A stretch of 64,000 nucleotides of DNA from Sarocladium kiliense (taxonomy: Eukaryota > Ascomycota > Sordariomycetes > Hypocreales > Sarocladiaceae): NCBI GenBank assembly GCA_030734395.1, contig JAUZTG010000020.1, positions 124,001 to 188,000 of the forward strand, given 5' to 3'. Shown one piece after another: positions 12,253 through 25,215 of this stretch. The notes under the pieces are model-generated. The model did no database searches and was not told the DNA's origin. It worked only from the letters and a program-made list of their open reading frames with translations. The position numbers and the translations under genes are program-made. The number at the start of each line of letters is the position of its first letter. Position 1 is the first letter of the stretch.

Positions 12253-13204
12253 ACGTTCTCGCCCATCCCACTACACGAGGGAAGTCACAGCCGAATCTCC
12301 CCCCTCATCGACATTCCGCACGGTTCAACATCTACCCACCCTCGATTGGTATTGCTTCGACTCCTTGCCCACCATGGTCATGAGACCCGGAGCCTGATCT
12401 GATGGAAGGCCTACACCGGAGGTTTACGGGATGTTTTGATTGCGAGGAGGTTGAGACGAATGCGGTCTGTGAAGAAGCCAAAGAAAAAGAAAAAGGCAAG
12501 GCAACGGGAACGTTTGGATGACGACGCGATGTGAAGGTCTTCATTGAAGGGTGTTGAGGCAGCGGGAAGGATGGGGTATTTTCTTCCCTGCTTGGCCTGG
12601 GTTTTCTCGATTCTCGCAATTACTGCATGTCATGGACGGTCATAGGGAACGGAATGCAAAAGCAATACCTAAACAATCATGTGTGCCGTGAGACCGTATT
12701 CAAATACTTGATGTGATTGTATAAGGGAGCTTTTGCCGGTCCCTGTCAAGCTGGTTAGAACCACTACGGTTTTCTTTCGCAATGATCAACACTCAAAATC
12801 ATTGTGCTTAGGTGGGACCTACGTTATCGAAACCGGGACTTGAGATGTCTGTGAGTCACGATCGGTTGCAACGCTCGCCAGTGGAAAGAAGACACTGCAG
12901 TTTTTTGCTTTTGCGGATATTCAAGGGCAATTTGTTACGCAATCCTGCGCAAGAGAGCAGCCCCATCTCTCAAAACCGTCATCCCAATAAGCAATCCAGG
13001 TCAAGCAGCGGGTTGATTCAAACAAAGCCAGACCGAAATGTTGGAAAGTCAAATATTCAGTAGAATCAGTCAAGCAGACCCTCCTAACGCCATAAATGGG
13101 GGTTTCCCAAGCTCTAGCCGTGTTTCGACCGCGGAACTTCTCCCCTACATCGTCCGCAACGCTCGAGGAAATGATAGTCAACTTCAGTTGCCTTGGTAGT
13201 AGGA
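12253..13204. other. Convergent region eL39 / SKP1, no gene seen
   Basis: About 950 bases between the stop codons of the eL39 gene and SKP1. It should contain both 3' untranslated regions. No coding, RNA or repeat signal was recognised. Confidence 0.55.
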
Positions 13205-13911
13205 CTAGCGATCTTCGGCCCACTCATTCTCGCGGCGAATCTGCTCTTCCTCCTCTGGGGTGAAGTCGTTTGTGATATTGAAGGTCTTGCGAATCTCTTC
13301 CGGTGACTTGCCCTTGATCATGTTGGCGACAGTCTTGCAGCCAACGTCGAGCAGGGGCTTGATGTCGAGGTAGTTGCTTGCCTGCAAAATACAATGTTAA
13401 CTTCCATCTGGATCACGGGTGGAGAGACGGTTGCAGTACCAGAATGACCTCGAAAAGCATCTCTTGGTCGACCTGCATGAACTTTTGGTCCCACTCCTCG
13501 ATGTCGGTGGTCTTCTTCCTGGCATCGGACTCTTCGTCCTGCGCCTGAGGGGGGTCGTTGCGGTGGTGCTCACACCACTCAATCACTTTGCGAAGCACGG
13601 CCTCATTGACCTGCGAATGATTAGCAAAGGAAAATGCACCAAACGTAGTCTTTGATGTGGAAGAAAACGTACGTTGGGGATGGGAATGGGGTTGTCCTGG
13701 CGGATGGCCTCATCACCGACATCGTCGAGCATGTTCTTGATGAGCATGGAGCGCTCGGCGACGACGCGATCTACGTATATTTGTTAGTATGGGTTCAACG
13801 GTAATGAGTAGCGGCATGAGCAGCAGTAGGCGGCATCGCAGACGTACCGACTTCGATGGTAGCGGAGTCGTTGGACGCCAACCAGACCTTCTGGGCGGGC
13901 TCAGCAGACAT
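13205..13911 (-). CDS. SKP1: SKP1, SCF ubiquitin ligase core subunit (sulfur controller)
   Basis: Four exons (13911-13848, 13770-13673, 13610-13440, 13381-13205) encode 169 residues, matching the family. The order is typical: a BTB/POZ-like N-terminus (residues ~8-70) with VWLASNDSATIEV and ERSMLIKNML, the NPIPIPNVNEAVLRKVIEWCEHH core, an acidic linker, and the C-terminal F-box-binding helices with EEWDQKFMQVDQ, LDIKPLLDVGCKTVANMIKGK and the ending RRENEWAEDR. SKP1 bridges cullin-1 to F-box substrate receptors in nucleus and cytoplasm. In Neurospora and Aspergillus the orthologue is the sulfur-regulation gene scon-3/sconC. Intron positions were fixed by reading frame and by continuity of the conserved motifs. 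Confidence 0.96.
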
Positions 13912-15446
13912 GGTGAATGTGGAAGTCGGTGTACTGGCGAGGGTGTGTGATTCGTAGAGACGCTCGGATCGGTGATACACTCTGGAGGCGGAGTCGGGGG
14001 ACGATGAATGAGCTTTTATGTTGCGAGTTGGAGGTGCGAAGGCGTCAGAGGAGGGTTTGCGAGGGTGGAAGTCAAGGTGGCGGGCGGGGATGGAGCAGGC
14101 AGGTGGTGGGGCGAACCAGGCTGAATTCACGGCTGCCAAAGAGGGTCGCACAGAGCAAGAGGTGGCGGTGCACAGCAAGGGAGCGAAGGGTGCGACTAAT
14201 TACCTTGTGATTTCAGTTTCCCCTTGAGCAGGTGAAGAATACTAGAGACTGAAATCTCGAGGTTCTTACTATAAGCCGCCAGAGTCTACCACCAGATGCG
14301 CATGTTCGCTGGCGATGAGGTAAGATTTGTGTTCTTGTAGAATCTGAGAGAATCCACCACGGTTGTGCTTAATGGTGTGATGGCGCGAGGCGCAGCTGAC
14401 AGGATGAACTGGTTGGCTCGACAGGCACAAAGAGGACAGAACAGCAATATCGTGACGATCTTCACGTTCTTGCCTCGAAACCAACCTTGAGGCCACCACG
14501 TGGATCGTGCGTTGGATCGCATCGAATTTAGTTAAACGCCTTTGCCATGGGTGGTCTGCCCTCGCGACCAGAGTGGGAGGTGCTGCCTGCTTCTTTGTCC
14601 TCGCACAGACAATTCTTGACAATAGACTACGGCTTATACGGTACACGACTGTTGCCTGATTGGAGCTTCAGGACTCGACAAGAATCGACAGGACTCGTGA
14701 AAAAAACGAGGCTTGCAGCTGAAATGGAGCCAGGTATTCAAGGGCTTGAATGGTTTCTGAGGTTCAGCCGAGAACATCAATGCCAACGAGTGCTTCTTGC
14801 TGCCAAGGCTGCGTCCTCCCGGCTCACTGGAATGATCGACGTGGGATGTCAAGGACAACTCTTGTCTTTGTGGGATAACAGAGCAGGGGCCAAACCTGGA
14901 CAATAACATGGATGACAGTGCGAAACTAAGCCAGACGCGGTCCAGAGTCAGAAGCTGTTGAAACGTGGCCAAGGGAGGCTGGGTACAGTACGAGGACAGT
15001 TGAATTGCTCTTGTGTTTCCTATTGCGGCGTGTGCAATTTTGTGTTCTTTGAGGACCTGCCAGGCGATGCCTTGCCATGCCGTTGTTGGTGTTTTGCCAA
15101 CAGGATGCGCCGGATGGACCCGTCTTGCAGTGCTCAACCCAGTGCTAGGCCGTATTCCCCGGGGCGGGCAGTGGAGCTCAGAGTGGCCTTACCTTATCAT
15201 CGTCGCAATGTCTGAGATGAACATGTCTCATGGCTGTTCGCGGAGTATGGGGGAGAGTGGTCTGACTGGCATGCTCTTGTTGAGACTTGTTGAATGAGAC
15301 ACGTTTTGTTGACCTGTTCCTGGCTGGACGCCTCTTTCTCCATCGTGCCATCCGTGGGGGGCTCCAGCTCCAGCTCCCGCACTGGGCTTAGCGTGCCGTA
15401 GCCCTGCTGATGGATGGTCCCTGACTGCCGGGACAGGCCTAAGAAT

Positions 15447-15475
15447 GCATGGCATGGCAGGGCATGGCATGGCAT
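15447..15475. repeat. GCATG/GGCAT pentanucleotide microsatellite
   Basis: About six imperfect tandem copies of a five-base unit, with one GGCAG interruption. It is the reverse complement of the ATGCC-type arrays near 61801-61848 and 62310-62332. Confidence 0.8.
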
Positions 15476-16336
15476 CGCGTCCAGCATCCAAAAGCAGGAT
15501 CACGGCAGGTGTGAAGAAAAACAAACTTGCCTGTGAATGGTGACGAAAAGACCAGCATCGACCGATCCAACAAGCAATGATGCTGCAGTATTCGCTGTCA
15601 TCAACTTACTCACGGCCTGCATCGTGACGCCATGCCGATCGCAGCAGAGTGCTGCAATTATCAGCAGTTGTCACGCACCACCGCTCAGTTGACTTGCAAC
15701 AGTGGCCGTAGCCTCCCGCAACCAGCGACGGCGCAACACACCATCGTTCGAAGCAGTTCAGGAACAAGAACATGTGGCCAGTTCCATCAACCCTCCTGAC
15801 CGTGTCTGACCCTGACCCATGGCGATAGCATCCACTGGAATGCATCCGAGGCCGATTCAGCCCATTGTCGTTGCTGTTTTCGATCTGTTCCCAGACATGC
15901 TTCTGTAAAAAGGGACTTGCGCCTGTCAGCACATCACTCTCGCACTGTCAAGCCCAATGTACCCCTAGCCCGTCCATGAGGTCATCCCTGCAGCTTAGCG
16001 TGCCCCTGAGCTACAGCTCCGCTCAGCGCCTGGTACCTCCCCGAAAGTGCCGACTCCCGTCCGTCTGGTCTCGTCGCGATGGCTGCTACCTCCCCTGCAC
16101 ACGCGACTGACAGCCTTGCCCAATTTTTTGGACCTTTAATAAACTGCCCATCCTCTTCTCCCACCATCCCCCCCCCATCGCGCCCCTACCTTACGATTCA
16201 TTCATTTCCCTCCGACCCTACAGCTCCTCATCTAATCAGCTCATCTCTTCCTTCGCGCCTCGCCTCCTAATTCCTCCATCCTCGCCGACACTTCTTGCTC
16301 CAGGTCCTGCTCCCCTATTCGATCCGAGTTCCGAGT

Positions 16337-16362
16337 ACACACACACACACACACACACACAC
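16337..16362. repeat. (AC)13 microsatellite
   Basis: Thirteen uninterrupted AC dinucleotides about 210 bases before the SMP3 start codon, probably inside its leader or core promoter. Confidence 0.9.
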
Positions 16363-16570
16363 CTTTGCTTCTCAGAAACTAAGCCTACACGAGGCTTTTG
16401 GCGACACGGATAACGCGATCGATACGATACTTGGACCCTCGCGCGCCGCGAAGATTCCTGCAAACTGCCACCTGCTCATGTTGGCGGCCCAACAAGAGCT
16501 TCATCCAAGCGCACGCTTGTCGCTGTGCTCCTGATAAGACTGCGATAACTCCGGCCACGATCTCGACGTT

Positions 16571-18417
16571 ATGTGGCGCCGCACATATCTCCTCCTCGTC
16601 CTCATCCGCCTGTGGTTTGCTCTGTCCCCGAGCTACTTACATCCGGATGAGAACTTCCAAGGGCCGGAAGTGATAGCTGGTTAGTGTTTTCTATGCTGCT
16701 CTACTACCCTTCTCACTGGCGCAAACCTTCGCCAATCTGCGCGCGCGCGAGGCTGATCACCTTCGCATACCCGCGCAAGGCTGCAGGTATCGGCTTGGCA
16801 ATGCCAACTATACATACTCTTGACAAGTTTGACCATTCATCTTGCTATGTTGCTGACCGTTATTGTCATTTGCAGGAGAGATCTTCAGTTACCCAGTACG
16901 ACGAACCTGGGAATTTACGAGCGAACACCCTATCCGTAGCGTCTTCCCATTATGGCCCGTCTATGGCCTTCCAATGCTTCTGCTGAGATGGCTCTGGATC
17001 GGCAATGGACAAGATGGCGAGATTCCTCCCATCGCCGTCTTCTGGACACTTCGAGTTCTCATGTTCCTCATGAGCTTCGTCCTTGAGGACTGGGCTCTCC
17101 ACGAGCTTATCCAATCGCCACGCCATCGGCGCGTTGCTGTACTTCTAGTCGCCTCGTCCTACGTTACTTGGACATACCAAACACATACATTCTCTAATTC
17201 TGTCGAAACGCTCGTTGTGGCCTGGAGTCTGGTCCTGATCCAGCGTATAGTGGACTCTCAGGTTCGTTGACCTCAACCTCACCTGCAAAGACGTGATGCT
17301 AACATGGTCGTAGCAACGGTCCTCTATCCTATCATCCACCGTCCTCGGAGTTTTTGCTGTCTTCGGCCTCTTTAACCGCATCACTTTCCCTGCTTTCTTG
17401 TTGATACCCGGCATTCGTTTGATACCCCATTTCATGAAGCAGTATGTCAACTTCCTCAACCGTCATGGAATACCAGACCTAACTATTTGCAGGCCCATGT
17501 CCTTTGTCGTCATGCTAACAGCTGCTCTTGCCACCACTTTCGTCGCTATTACCCTGGATACTGCATTCTACATCCCCGACACCATCACCTGGGCCGACCT
17601 CATTCGGAGACCCGTTATCACTCCACTCAACAACTTCATCTACAACTCGTCCGTAGAGAATCTATCTCAGCACGGACTGCACCCCTGGTACCAGCATCTG
17701 TTGGCCAATCTTCCTCAGCTGATTGGACCAGGCGCAGTCCTGCTTTTCCTCAGGCCACACCTCTCCCTGAGACTATATTCGGCCATTTCAGGCATCTTCG
17801 TCCTCTCGCTCTTCCAACACCAGGAAGCACGATTCCTCATGCCAACCGTGCCTCTGATTCTGTCATCAGTCCGCCTACCCAAGAACAAGACGACGCTCCG
17901 TATTTGGGCAGCCTCATGGATCATTTTCAACCTGTTCTTCGGTGTGCTTATGGGCACATACCACCAAGGCGGTATCGTACCAGGACAGGTTTTCATCAGC
18001 AAGCAGCCTGATGCCACTCAAGCTATCTGGTGGAAAACGTACACGCCGCCAATCTGGCTACTTAACGGGAAGAATGAGGTGCTGAAGACGCACGATGTCA
18101 TGGGTATGAAAGGCGACGCCTTGCTGGATCAACTCAGCGGGTTGGCAACGTGCGACGCGCCAGCGGACCGTCGGAATCAGGAATACCTCAAGGAAAGCAA
18201 CGGCACGTACTTGATTGCCCCCGCTTCGGCGACCTGGCTCGATCCCTATCTTGGCAACAAGGGCTTGGAAGGCCTGCGATTCAGAGAAGTCTGGCGGCAT
18301 CGACAGCATCTGAACCTTGACGACTTAGATTTCGGGGATGATGGGGTTTGGAATACGTTATCGCGCGTTGTTGGTCGGCGTGGATTGGTTGCATGGAGAG
18401 TCACAAAAAGCTGTTGA
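16571..18417 (+). CDS. SMP3: GPI mannosyltransferase 4 (SMP3 / PIG-Z)
   Basis: Four exons (16571-16679, 16876-17261, 17314-17441, 17493-18417) encode 515 residues, close to yeast Smp3 (516). It is a multi-spanning ER membrane glycosyltransferase of family GT22. After an N-terminal hydrophobic helix it has the lumenal HPDE motif (residues 24-27) with the acidic residues typical of dolichol-phosphate-mannose-dependent enzymes. Further on are FSYPVRRTWEFTSEHPIRS, a series of hydrophobic segments, and a FQHQEARFLMPTVPL motif typical of the PIG-B/PIG-Z group. The enzyme adds the fourth mannose to the GPI anchor precursor, which is essential in yeast. The third intron (17442-17492) is 51 bases, in frame and free of stops. 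I removed it because it has GTATGT, CTAAC and GCAG signals, but a retained form would still read through. Confidence 0.92.
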
Positions 18418-18624
18418 TAGATAAAAGCATGCACATAAAGCGTTGACATTCAACCCAACCAAGCGAAGCGATTTTCACACACAACACACAAGATGCACAG
18501 TGATTCCGTCGAGAGAGTGGGTTCCATTTGACCTTTTAGTTGGATGTGTGTCCTATAGCAGTCAAGCCATCTAACTAGCATCCAACCCGAACACAACAGC
18601 CCCTCGCAAGATTCGGCTCAGCAC

Positions 18625-19345
18625 TTAGTACAGGCGCTTGGGGGGAGACATGGAAGCCTTGATGGTAAGGCTTCCAACGTTCTGCCAGCCCTTCTTGAGC
18701 AGGGAGACGAGGTAGTTGATGGCAAGCATGACGTTGGCGACGAGCTGCTCGTTGGTCATGCCGACGTTGCCGACGGCGACACCCATGCACAGAACCTTCT
18801 TGAGCTGGAACTTGATGGTGGACTTGACCTCGGTGATCTTGCCGCTGAGGTCGTCGGCGTGGGAGACCGGGGTGGGGAACTTGCCGGCTGTGAAGGAAGT
18901 CAGTCAATATGTTCACATTGCTTGCCCACAGAGGCTATATAGCAGAGGACATACCCTTGGAGAGACCGGGACCGAGGAGACGAGGAATCTGCTTGATCAG
19001 AGCCTCGGAAGCGATGAAGGCATCGTACTTGCGAGCAAGCTTCTTGATGAGCTTCTTGTTCTTGTTCAGCTTCTTGAGGTCGTCGGCGGACATGGCGTCA
19101 ACACCACCGTGCTTGGCACGATCGAGATCGTGCTGGTCACCGAGGATGCAGATGGCCATGTTGGGGCGCGGCACGGAGGGCAGCTTGATGGTGCCGGAGA
19201 AACGCTTGTCACGCTGAGGGTCATAGTTCTTGAGGCCGATCTGCAGCTCAACGGTCTCGAGGAAGTTGCGCTTCTTGGTCTCGTTGGAGTAGGTGAGGAG
19301 CTCCTCGACCTGGGTTCGGACGTTGGCGACTGTGATTTTCGACAT
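18625..19345 (-). CDS. RPL1: 60S ribosomal protein uL1 (L10a)
   Basis: Two exons (19345-18955 and 18887-18625) encode 217 residues, identical in length to yeast Rpl1. The product starts MSKITVANVRTQVEELL. It contains the KRRNFLETVELQIGLKNYDPQ-type region, the RFSGTIKLPSVPRPNM rRNA-binding segment, GPGLSKAGKFPTPV (restored across the intron) and the ending SMSPPKRLY. uL1 forms the L1 stalk that moves deacylated tRNA out of the E site. The gene converges with SMP3; the stop codons are about 210 bases apart. Upstream it is divergent from the Trm732-like gene. Confidence 0.96.
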
Positions 19346-20143
19346 TTTGGCGATAGTCTCCCAATGATCTTAAGATATTGGTTCTTCCGAAATTGCGGTT
19401 AAAGATCAAGGAAAGGGAAGAGTGGGTTGACGGGCAATTTTTGTGCAAAGAAAAGTATGGTGGGGGCGGCTCGAATTGTGTGTGGAAGTAGTCACGTGAT
19501 CGATACGGAAGCGGCGATACCCTCACCTCATAGTCTCTCGCCATGAGAGATATCAGAACGGGTTCCATCCACTATAGTCAGCCAAGCGCTAATCTTTGTC
19601 AGAGGGCATAGGATCTTATCTCGGTCTGTTTTCATTTTGCATTTAACAACTCGCAGCCACAGTTGCGGCGCGCAGAGGCTATATTGAGCTTCAAGAGACT
19701 CGTGAGGGAACATTACCATTCAGACGACAACAAGACCCGAATATTACTAAGTCCTATGAACTCATCTTGCTAGCGCCGGTTACATGCTTTGTTTCTCGAC
19801 TTTTGCCTGGATTAAATACATAATACGCTGTACTTTTTACAGCGATCATTCCAACACTGAACATTGGGCACAGTCGGTCAATGCCGCGGCAAACATGTAC
19901 GAAAATATGGATTGCAATAGTTGGCATAATAGGTGCTGAACAATTCAGTAGGATAGCAGAGAAAATTGATAGTAAAATCAGAGCCAGATCGCCACGGGAG
20001 TTGGCTCACTGTTCTTACACCGGAAAACTACCCTAGACCTAGTCCGACGTATCTAGAAGTTTTCAGCAAGGTCACAACTCAACACCTTTAAAAGTTTGGG
20101 AGACGATATTGTGAGCCATCTCAAGCTGTTAAAAGGTTTCACG
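19346..20143. other. Divergent promoter region uL1 / Trm732-like
   Basis: About 800 bases between two start codons that should contain both promoters. It is locally AT-richer around 19800-20000. I recognised no coding frame, RNA gene or repeat. Confidence 0.55.
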
Positions 20144-23100
20144 ATGAGTGTCCCCGGCGAAAGGGGTGACAGCTCGGTCAACCTCACACAAACGGCAAAA
20201 TGGATCGAATCCCAACCAGAGGGAAAACAGGTGCAGTACGTGGTCCCAACATACGTGCAGCACATCACAGTCGCTGACCACCGATAGATTCGCCAACGAA
20301 GCGTATGATTCACTTCTAGAAGAAGCTGCACAACCCAAATCGCTTGTTGGCCATGCCTGCATCCGCCTGTGCGGTCTAGTGGATCAGAGCGCAAAGTCTT
20401 CCTCACTCACCCTGAAGATATGGGTGTTTTCGGAGCCTGTGATTAGGAGACTTTTCGATTTCTATCTGGAGTGGAACGAGTCGGACCATACACGATCTAT
20501 GAAGCTGGTTTTGGACTCCCTGACCAGTCTCCTCAGTAAGAACCCAGATCCGGTTGGGGCAGCTGCGAGTAAGGAGGCAATCTTGGAGGTGCTTCTACCT
20601 ATCGTCATAGGAAAGTCCACCAAACCCGCTGCGAAATCAGCTCTCAAGGTTCTAGAGCATCTACTAGGGAAGGGGGTTCTCACACTGCATGATCTAAGGG
20701 CAAGCTTTCTTAGGTTCCGGCCTGAAGCGCACCAGGCTGAGGGCCTGGAGCTATGGATGCTCTTTTTAGGTGACTTATCTCATTGGATGCACTCTCACTT
20801 CGTACGACCACAAGCCGGTCGGTTTATCGCATGTCTTTACCGGACCTTAGTATCCCCTTCCAGCGGCTTCTCGAGCGAAGCCGTATCGCACACGTGGCAG
20901 CAATGGCTTGTCACGTTCCTAGGGGGTGACCCTACGTTGTTGGAGGGCGTGAGGAACTATGTCTTTCTGCCCCTATTCAGAAACTACCGTGTCGAGGCAA
21001 TTAGGTTCCTTGAGATCATCACACAGACGGGCATGGTCTCTGCTAGTGAGGGTATCAACTTGGACTCTGCTACTATGTTGCAGCTTGCGGCCCTAGAAAC
21101 TGGCAAGAAAGTTGGTCTTGTGGAGGAGCCAGGTACGTCAAATCCAATGTGTAATAACCACACAAAGGTTGCTAATTACATGTAGCGCTTGACGATCACG
21201 GACCCGGTGACCCGCAGTCAAACTCGCTCATGCTGAGTGAGTCCGTGTTCAAGAAGGTCTTGGCTCACCCATCGCACGACGTTCGATCAGTGGCCTTTAC
21301 TCTCCTTATTACCTCACCCTCAACTACTAAACCGTATTCTTTTGCCGCCTTGGAACTGTTGCGGAAGCATTTGGCGCATTTTTTCGCAGACCCCGACCCG
21401 AAGTTCAGGGTCGATATTGCCGGCAAAGTGCGAGATATGTTCAAGAGAGTTCGCGGTGCGATCTGTGTACTCAAGAGGAGTATCCCTAGAGCGAAGGCCA
21501 AGGCTCGTAAAGATGCAGCCGCTACTCTACAAGACCCCAAATCGCAGGCCGCAGCCGCCAAGGCAATCCCCTATCACGCAAATCTCATCACTCTGCCCGA
21601 GGCTCAGCTGGAAAGCTGTCTTGCGTACCACGAGGGCTTCTTGAAGTGGTACATAGGCTTTCTATGCACAGAGTTAATCCCCACGGCATCCTATCAGCGT
21701 CATGCTGCATCACTGAGGGCCTTACACTATATCCTTCGTGTGGAGGGAGAACCCGCGAAGACATGGGAGACACAGGATGACCAGACGATATTCTTCGACT
21801 TATTCGGTCCAAGCTGGGCTCGAGCGCTCTTCGACCTGACTCTGGACCCGTTTGACGATATCAGAGACTTCTCTGCCAAGGCTATTGTGAGGCTATTAGC
21901 AGACAAGCGATATCGACGGTTTACCACAGCCAGTCAAGAGGAAGGTGGTTCGCAATCCTCGGAGCTGTTGAGCCACCTACAGAGGGCGAACGATCGCGCG
22001 AAGAGGACCGCACGGGTTGATGACTCGGATGGAGCAGCACGTACTGTCCAGGCATTGTACACACTGGCTTCGAGTGAACATGAGCGCACACAGCTCTTGT
22101 CAGACCTGACTGATGAGCTGGAGCGCAGGATCGGCGTGGCGCAAACGGATCTTGGACGAGCAGTCCTCGAAGCACCTCTTCACGGAACGCTTTCCTCAAT
22201 CGGCTACACCTGGCAAGTCGTGACAGAACAAAGACTGAAGGGCATCGAGATGGAAGCAGCGACGCTTCTTCAAGAACGCCTATTGAAGTGCTGTGAGACA
22301 GTTTGGACGGCTGTGCGGGATGTTTTGTGCGATGATTCCCCCGAGGGCCATCTACCCCATGACCTCGATGACGTGGAAGGACTCGATACCAAGGACCTTC
22401 TCAGTTACTGTTTCCGCGCCGTCGAAGAGTCGAGCAAGCTGATGCGCTCAATGGTGCTGGCCCTCAAGTACCACGACAAGGAGACGGCTCTATTCCCCTC
22501 GCCTTCGCAGTTTGAGAGGATAGGAAACCTGAGTTTCCACCAACTGGCAACTCTGAGGCACCGTGGTGCTTTCACAGCCGTCTCGCTCACATTTGCGGCA
22601 TGCTGTCAGCGCACAAAGTTCGTGAAGACGAGGCAATCGTCGCTCCTCACCGCTTGGTACGAAGGCACGCTGGAGTCCATCTTCTCTCAAAGATCCACCA
22701 CACGACGCTCGGCCGGTATTCCGTCGATGATCACCGGCATTCTTTCTGCGAATGCAGCAGAGCCATCTTTCGAGGCAGTCCTGGAGCGCTTGATGACGAT
22801 TGCCGCAACTCCTGCTTACACAAGAGAGACTGACGGATCCAAACTGCCTCAGGTCCATGCCTTCAACTGCCTGAAAGAGATCTACAAGAACGCGCTTCTG
22901 GCCTCGACGGGTAACAAGTCCGAGAAGTATCTGCCTCAGTGTTTGGAGTTGGCTGCCAACGGTCTCAAATCGGAGGTGTGGGCAATCCGCAACTGCGGTT
23001 TGATCTTCCTTCGGAGTCTGATCGATAGCCTTTTCGGCAGCCAGGAGAGTAAGGCCATGATCGAGGCTGGCTGGGACGGCAAGGCGAACCGCATCCCGTA

Positions 23101-25019
23101 CCATCGATACCCGAGCCTTCCCTCAGTCTTGGTTACCCTACTGAAGTCTGGTCATGAGATGATGGCGCTCACCACAACATTGTCAGCAGCAGCTGCAGAG
23201 GCTGTCTTCCCTGCTTTGGACATCATCCGCAGAGCTGGACCTCCAGATATCCTGAGAGATGAGCTGCAGACTCATATCGCTGTGTACCTCGCCAGTCCTG
23301 TCTGGCACGTGCGAGAGATCGCAGCTCGTACTCTCTGCTCGTGTCTCTTGCACGATCAGTGGCTAGTGACCATCACGTTACTCATCAAGAAGGCGCTTGA
23401 GGGCAATGTCTTCGCTCGCCAGAATCAGTGCCACGGGTCGTTGCTCACCTTGAAGTTTGTGTTTGAAAGGCTTGGGGAGGTTGCCCCTGAGCAACTCACT
23501 GGTAAGCATAACCCTGACAGTTCAGGAAAAGTTCCATGCCTAACAAGAACAGACAAACTACCGAAACTGATCGATCTATTGATCGAGTCAAGGATCGAAT
23601 CCGCTTTCTCCTTCTCCTCCGAGGTCCAAGCCGCTTATCTCGAGGTGGTGAACCTCATCTGGGCGTACCAACACAGGGAAAGACTGCCATTCTCGCCAAT
23701 CAAGCTGCCTTCAAGCATGCAAGCTAGCGGTGCTCTGCAACGAAAGCAACAAGCCATCAGCATGGCCTACCTAACCACACAAAAGCGAGATGGGAAGATC
23801 GCAGCTTTAGAAGAACTCCTGCTGAGCGGTATTACTGGTGCAGATACGGCGGTCTCAGTTCTAGAAGTCGTGTCAACGCTGTGGCAGTCTGAGAGCGTAT
23901 CAAACGAAGAGCTTATCGCACTCTCACAGGTCTATGTAGCACTGTGTCACCAGTCATCTTGCAAGGAGGTCCAGGGCCAGGCGATGCTCAATCTTGCTGA
24001 CAACGTCGACCGCTTGCTTCTGAGGAACGCAACTGATACGCTGTCTGAGGCGCTGTCCAAGCTGTGGGTAGCTCTGCCACTCATGTCAATGAATCCTTTC
24101 TTCGCAAACGCTATCACTCGAGCCAGCGGCGGAGTAATGGCTGCGTTGTCGCGGAGCAACAAACTCGGACCTGACGGACTGTCGAGCTGGGGCCACATCA
24201 TGGCAGAGGCAGGTCGTGAGGATAAGGTATGTTTCCATTCCATTGAATACACTCATGAGAAGCTGACGAGTTCCACTGCAGGACTTTGACACGCGCTATG
24301 CCGCCACAGAATCACTCAGATCCTACTTCACTGCCACCTCAGCATGCAATTCCAGCGCTCACATCCCCTCTCTCCTCGCCCTCTACGACGCCCTCAACGA
24401 CGACGATGAGGAAGTCCGCGACGTTGCCTCACAAGCCGCTAATCCCATCCTCGGCCAACTCCTTGTGCCTCTCGAAGCAGCCACCCGCCTGACAGAATGG
24501 CTAGCCAAGATTTTCCCCAACGATGAATCTTTCCGTACCTCCGTGTTAGCACGGATGGCTGGCGATGAGCGAACAAAGACCTTGGCAAGCTCGGAAAGAG
24601 CCTCAGCCGCGGTCCAACTTGCCGAAGCGCTGAAATTTGACAATGCCTTGTTTGCTGTTGAGGAGCAGAACCTTTTCGTGGATGAGATTCGCGAATCTGA
24701 GCGCTGGGTGGCGGTGTACAACAGCCTCCCTTGGGCCCAAGACTCTGTTTCTCAAGAGCATGAGGCTCTGGCTCAGTGGCTAGATGGTGGCCTTGTCGAG
24801 GTGCAGAGGTTGATTACAGAAGAGGAGGATGGCCCTCTGGGCTGGGCGTCCCGACCGGACGTCTTCGCCATCTCATCCCGCATCCTCCTGGGATCTGTTG
24901 CCGTGGGCAAGAACTCACCTTGCTTACAGGAACGGCTCGCTCAGGTCAAGGCAGCGAGATTTACACACATGGAGAATAACCTATCGCCCCTGCTAAGTGC
25001 ATGTCTGGAGGCTCTGTGA
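20144..25019 (+). CDS. TRM732: THADA/Trm732-type HEAT-repeat protein with DUF2428
   Basis: Five exons (20144-20235, 20288-21132, 21186-23501, 23553-24226, 24282-25019) encode 1554 residues, near the size of yeast Trm732 (about 1420) and other fungal members. The protein is a long alpha-helical solenoid. Roughly residues 720-970 match the DUF2428 core, including TTRRSAGIP, LPQVHAFNCLKEIYKNALL and WAIRNCGLIFLRSLIDSLFG. Known role: yeast Trm732 partners the methyltransferase Trm7 for 2'-O-methylation of tRNA position 32; the human relative is THADA. The first-exon junction (20235/20288) was chosen because it restores QFANEAYDSLLEE in frame. The intron at 23502-23552 is 51 bases, in frame and stop-free. 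Family assignment is firm; exact tRNA specificity is inferred. Confidence 0.88.
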
Positions 25020-25215
25020 AGACAAAATATATGAGGATAGACATCAATTGGAAGCAATGCTGAGCAATCGTATGCTGAAAAGTGAAGTAAGCTCAAAACA
25101 ACCACTTCATCTCTTATATCATCGGAACGCCATGCTATTGAAATGACTTCGCCTGCTCGCAATGCTTTCATGATGAGTGGCTCATACATAACAAGTTCAA
25201 CCTTCCTCGCTCCTT

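Larger units (their letters stand above)
13912..16570. other. Divergent region SKP1 / SMP3 with microsatellites
   Basis: 2.65 kb between the SKP1 and SMP3 start codons. It holds a GCATG-type pentanucleotide repeat at 15447-15475, a pyrimidine-rich plus-strand segment at about 16110-16330 and an (AC)13 run at 16337-16362. The pyrimidine stretch and AC run probably lie in the SMP3 leader. The largest open frame (167 codons, minus strand, 14634-15137) has no domain and I do not call it. Confidence 0.55.

Noticed and set aside
14634..15137. 167-codon minus-strand frame between SKP1 and SMP3
   Set aside because: No domain, codon bias or splice partners; lies in a divergent promoter region.
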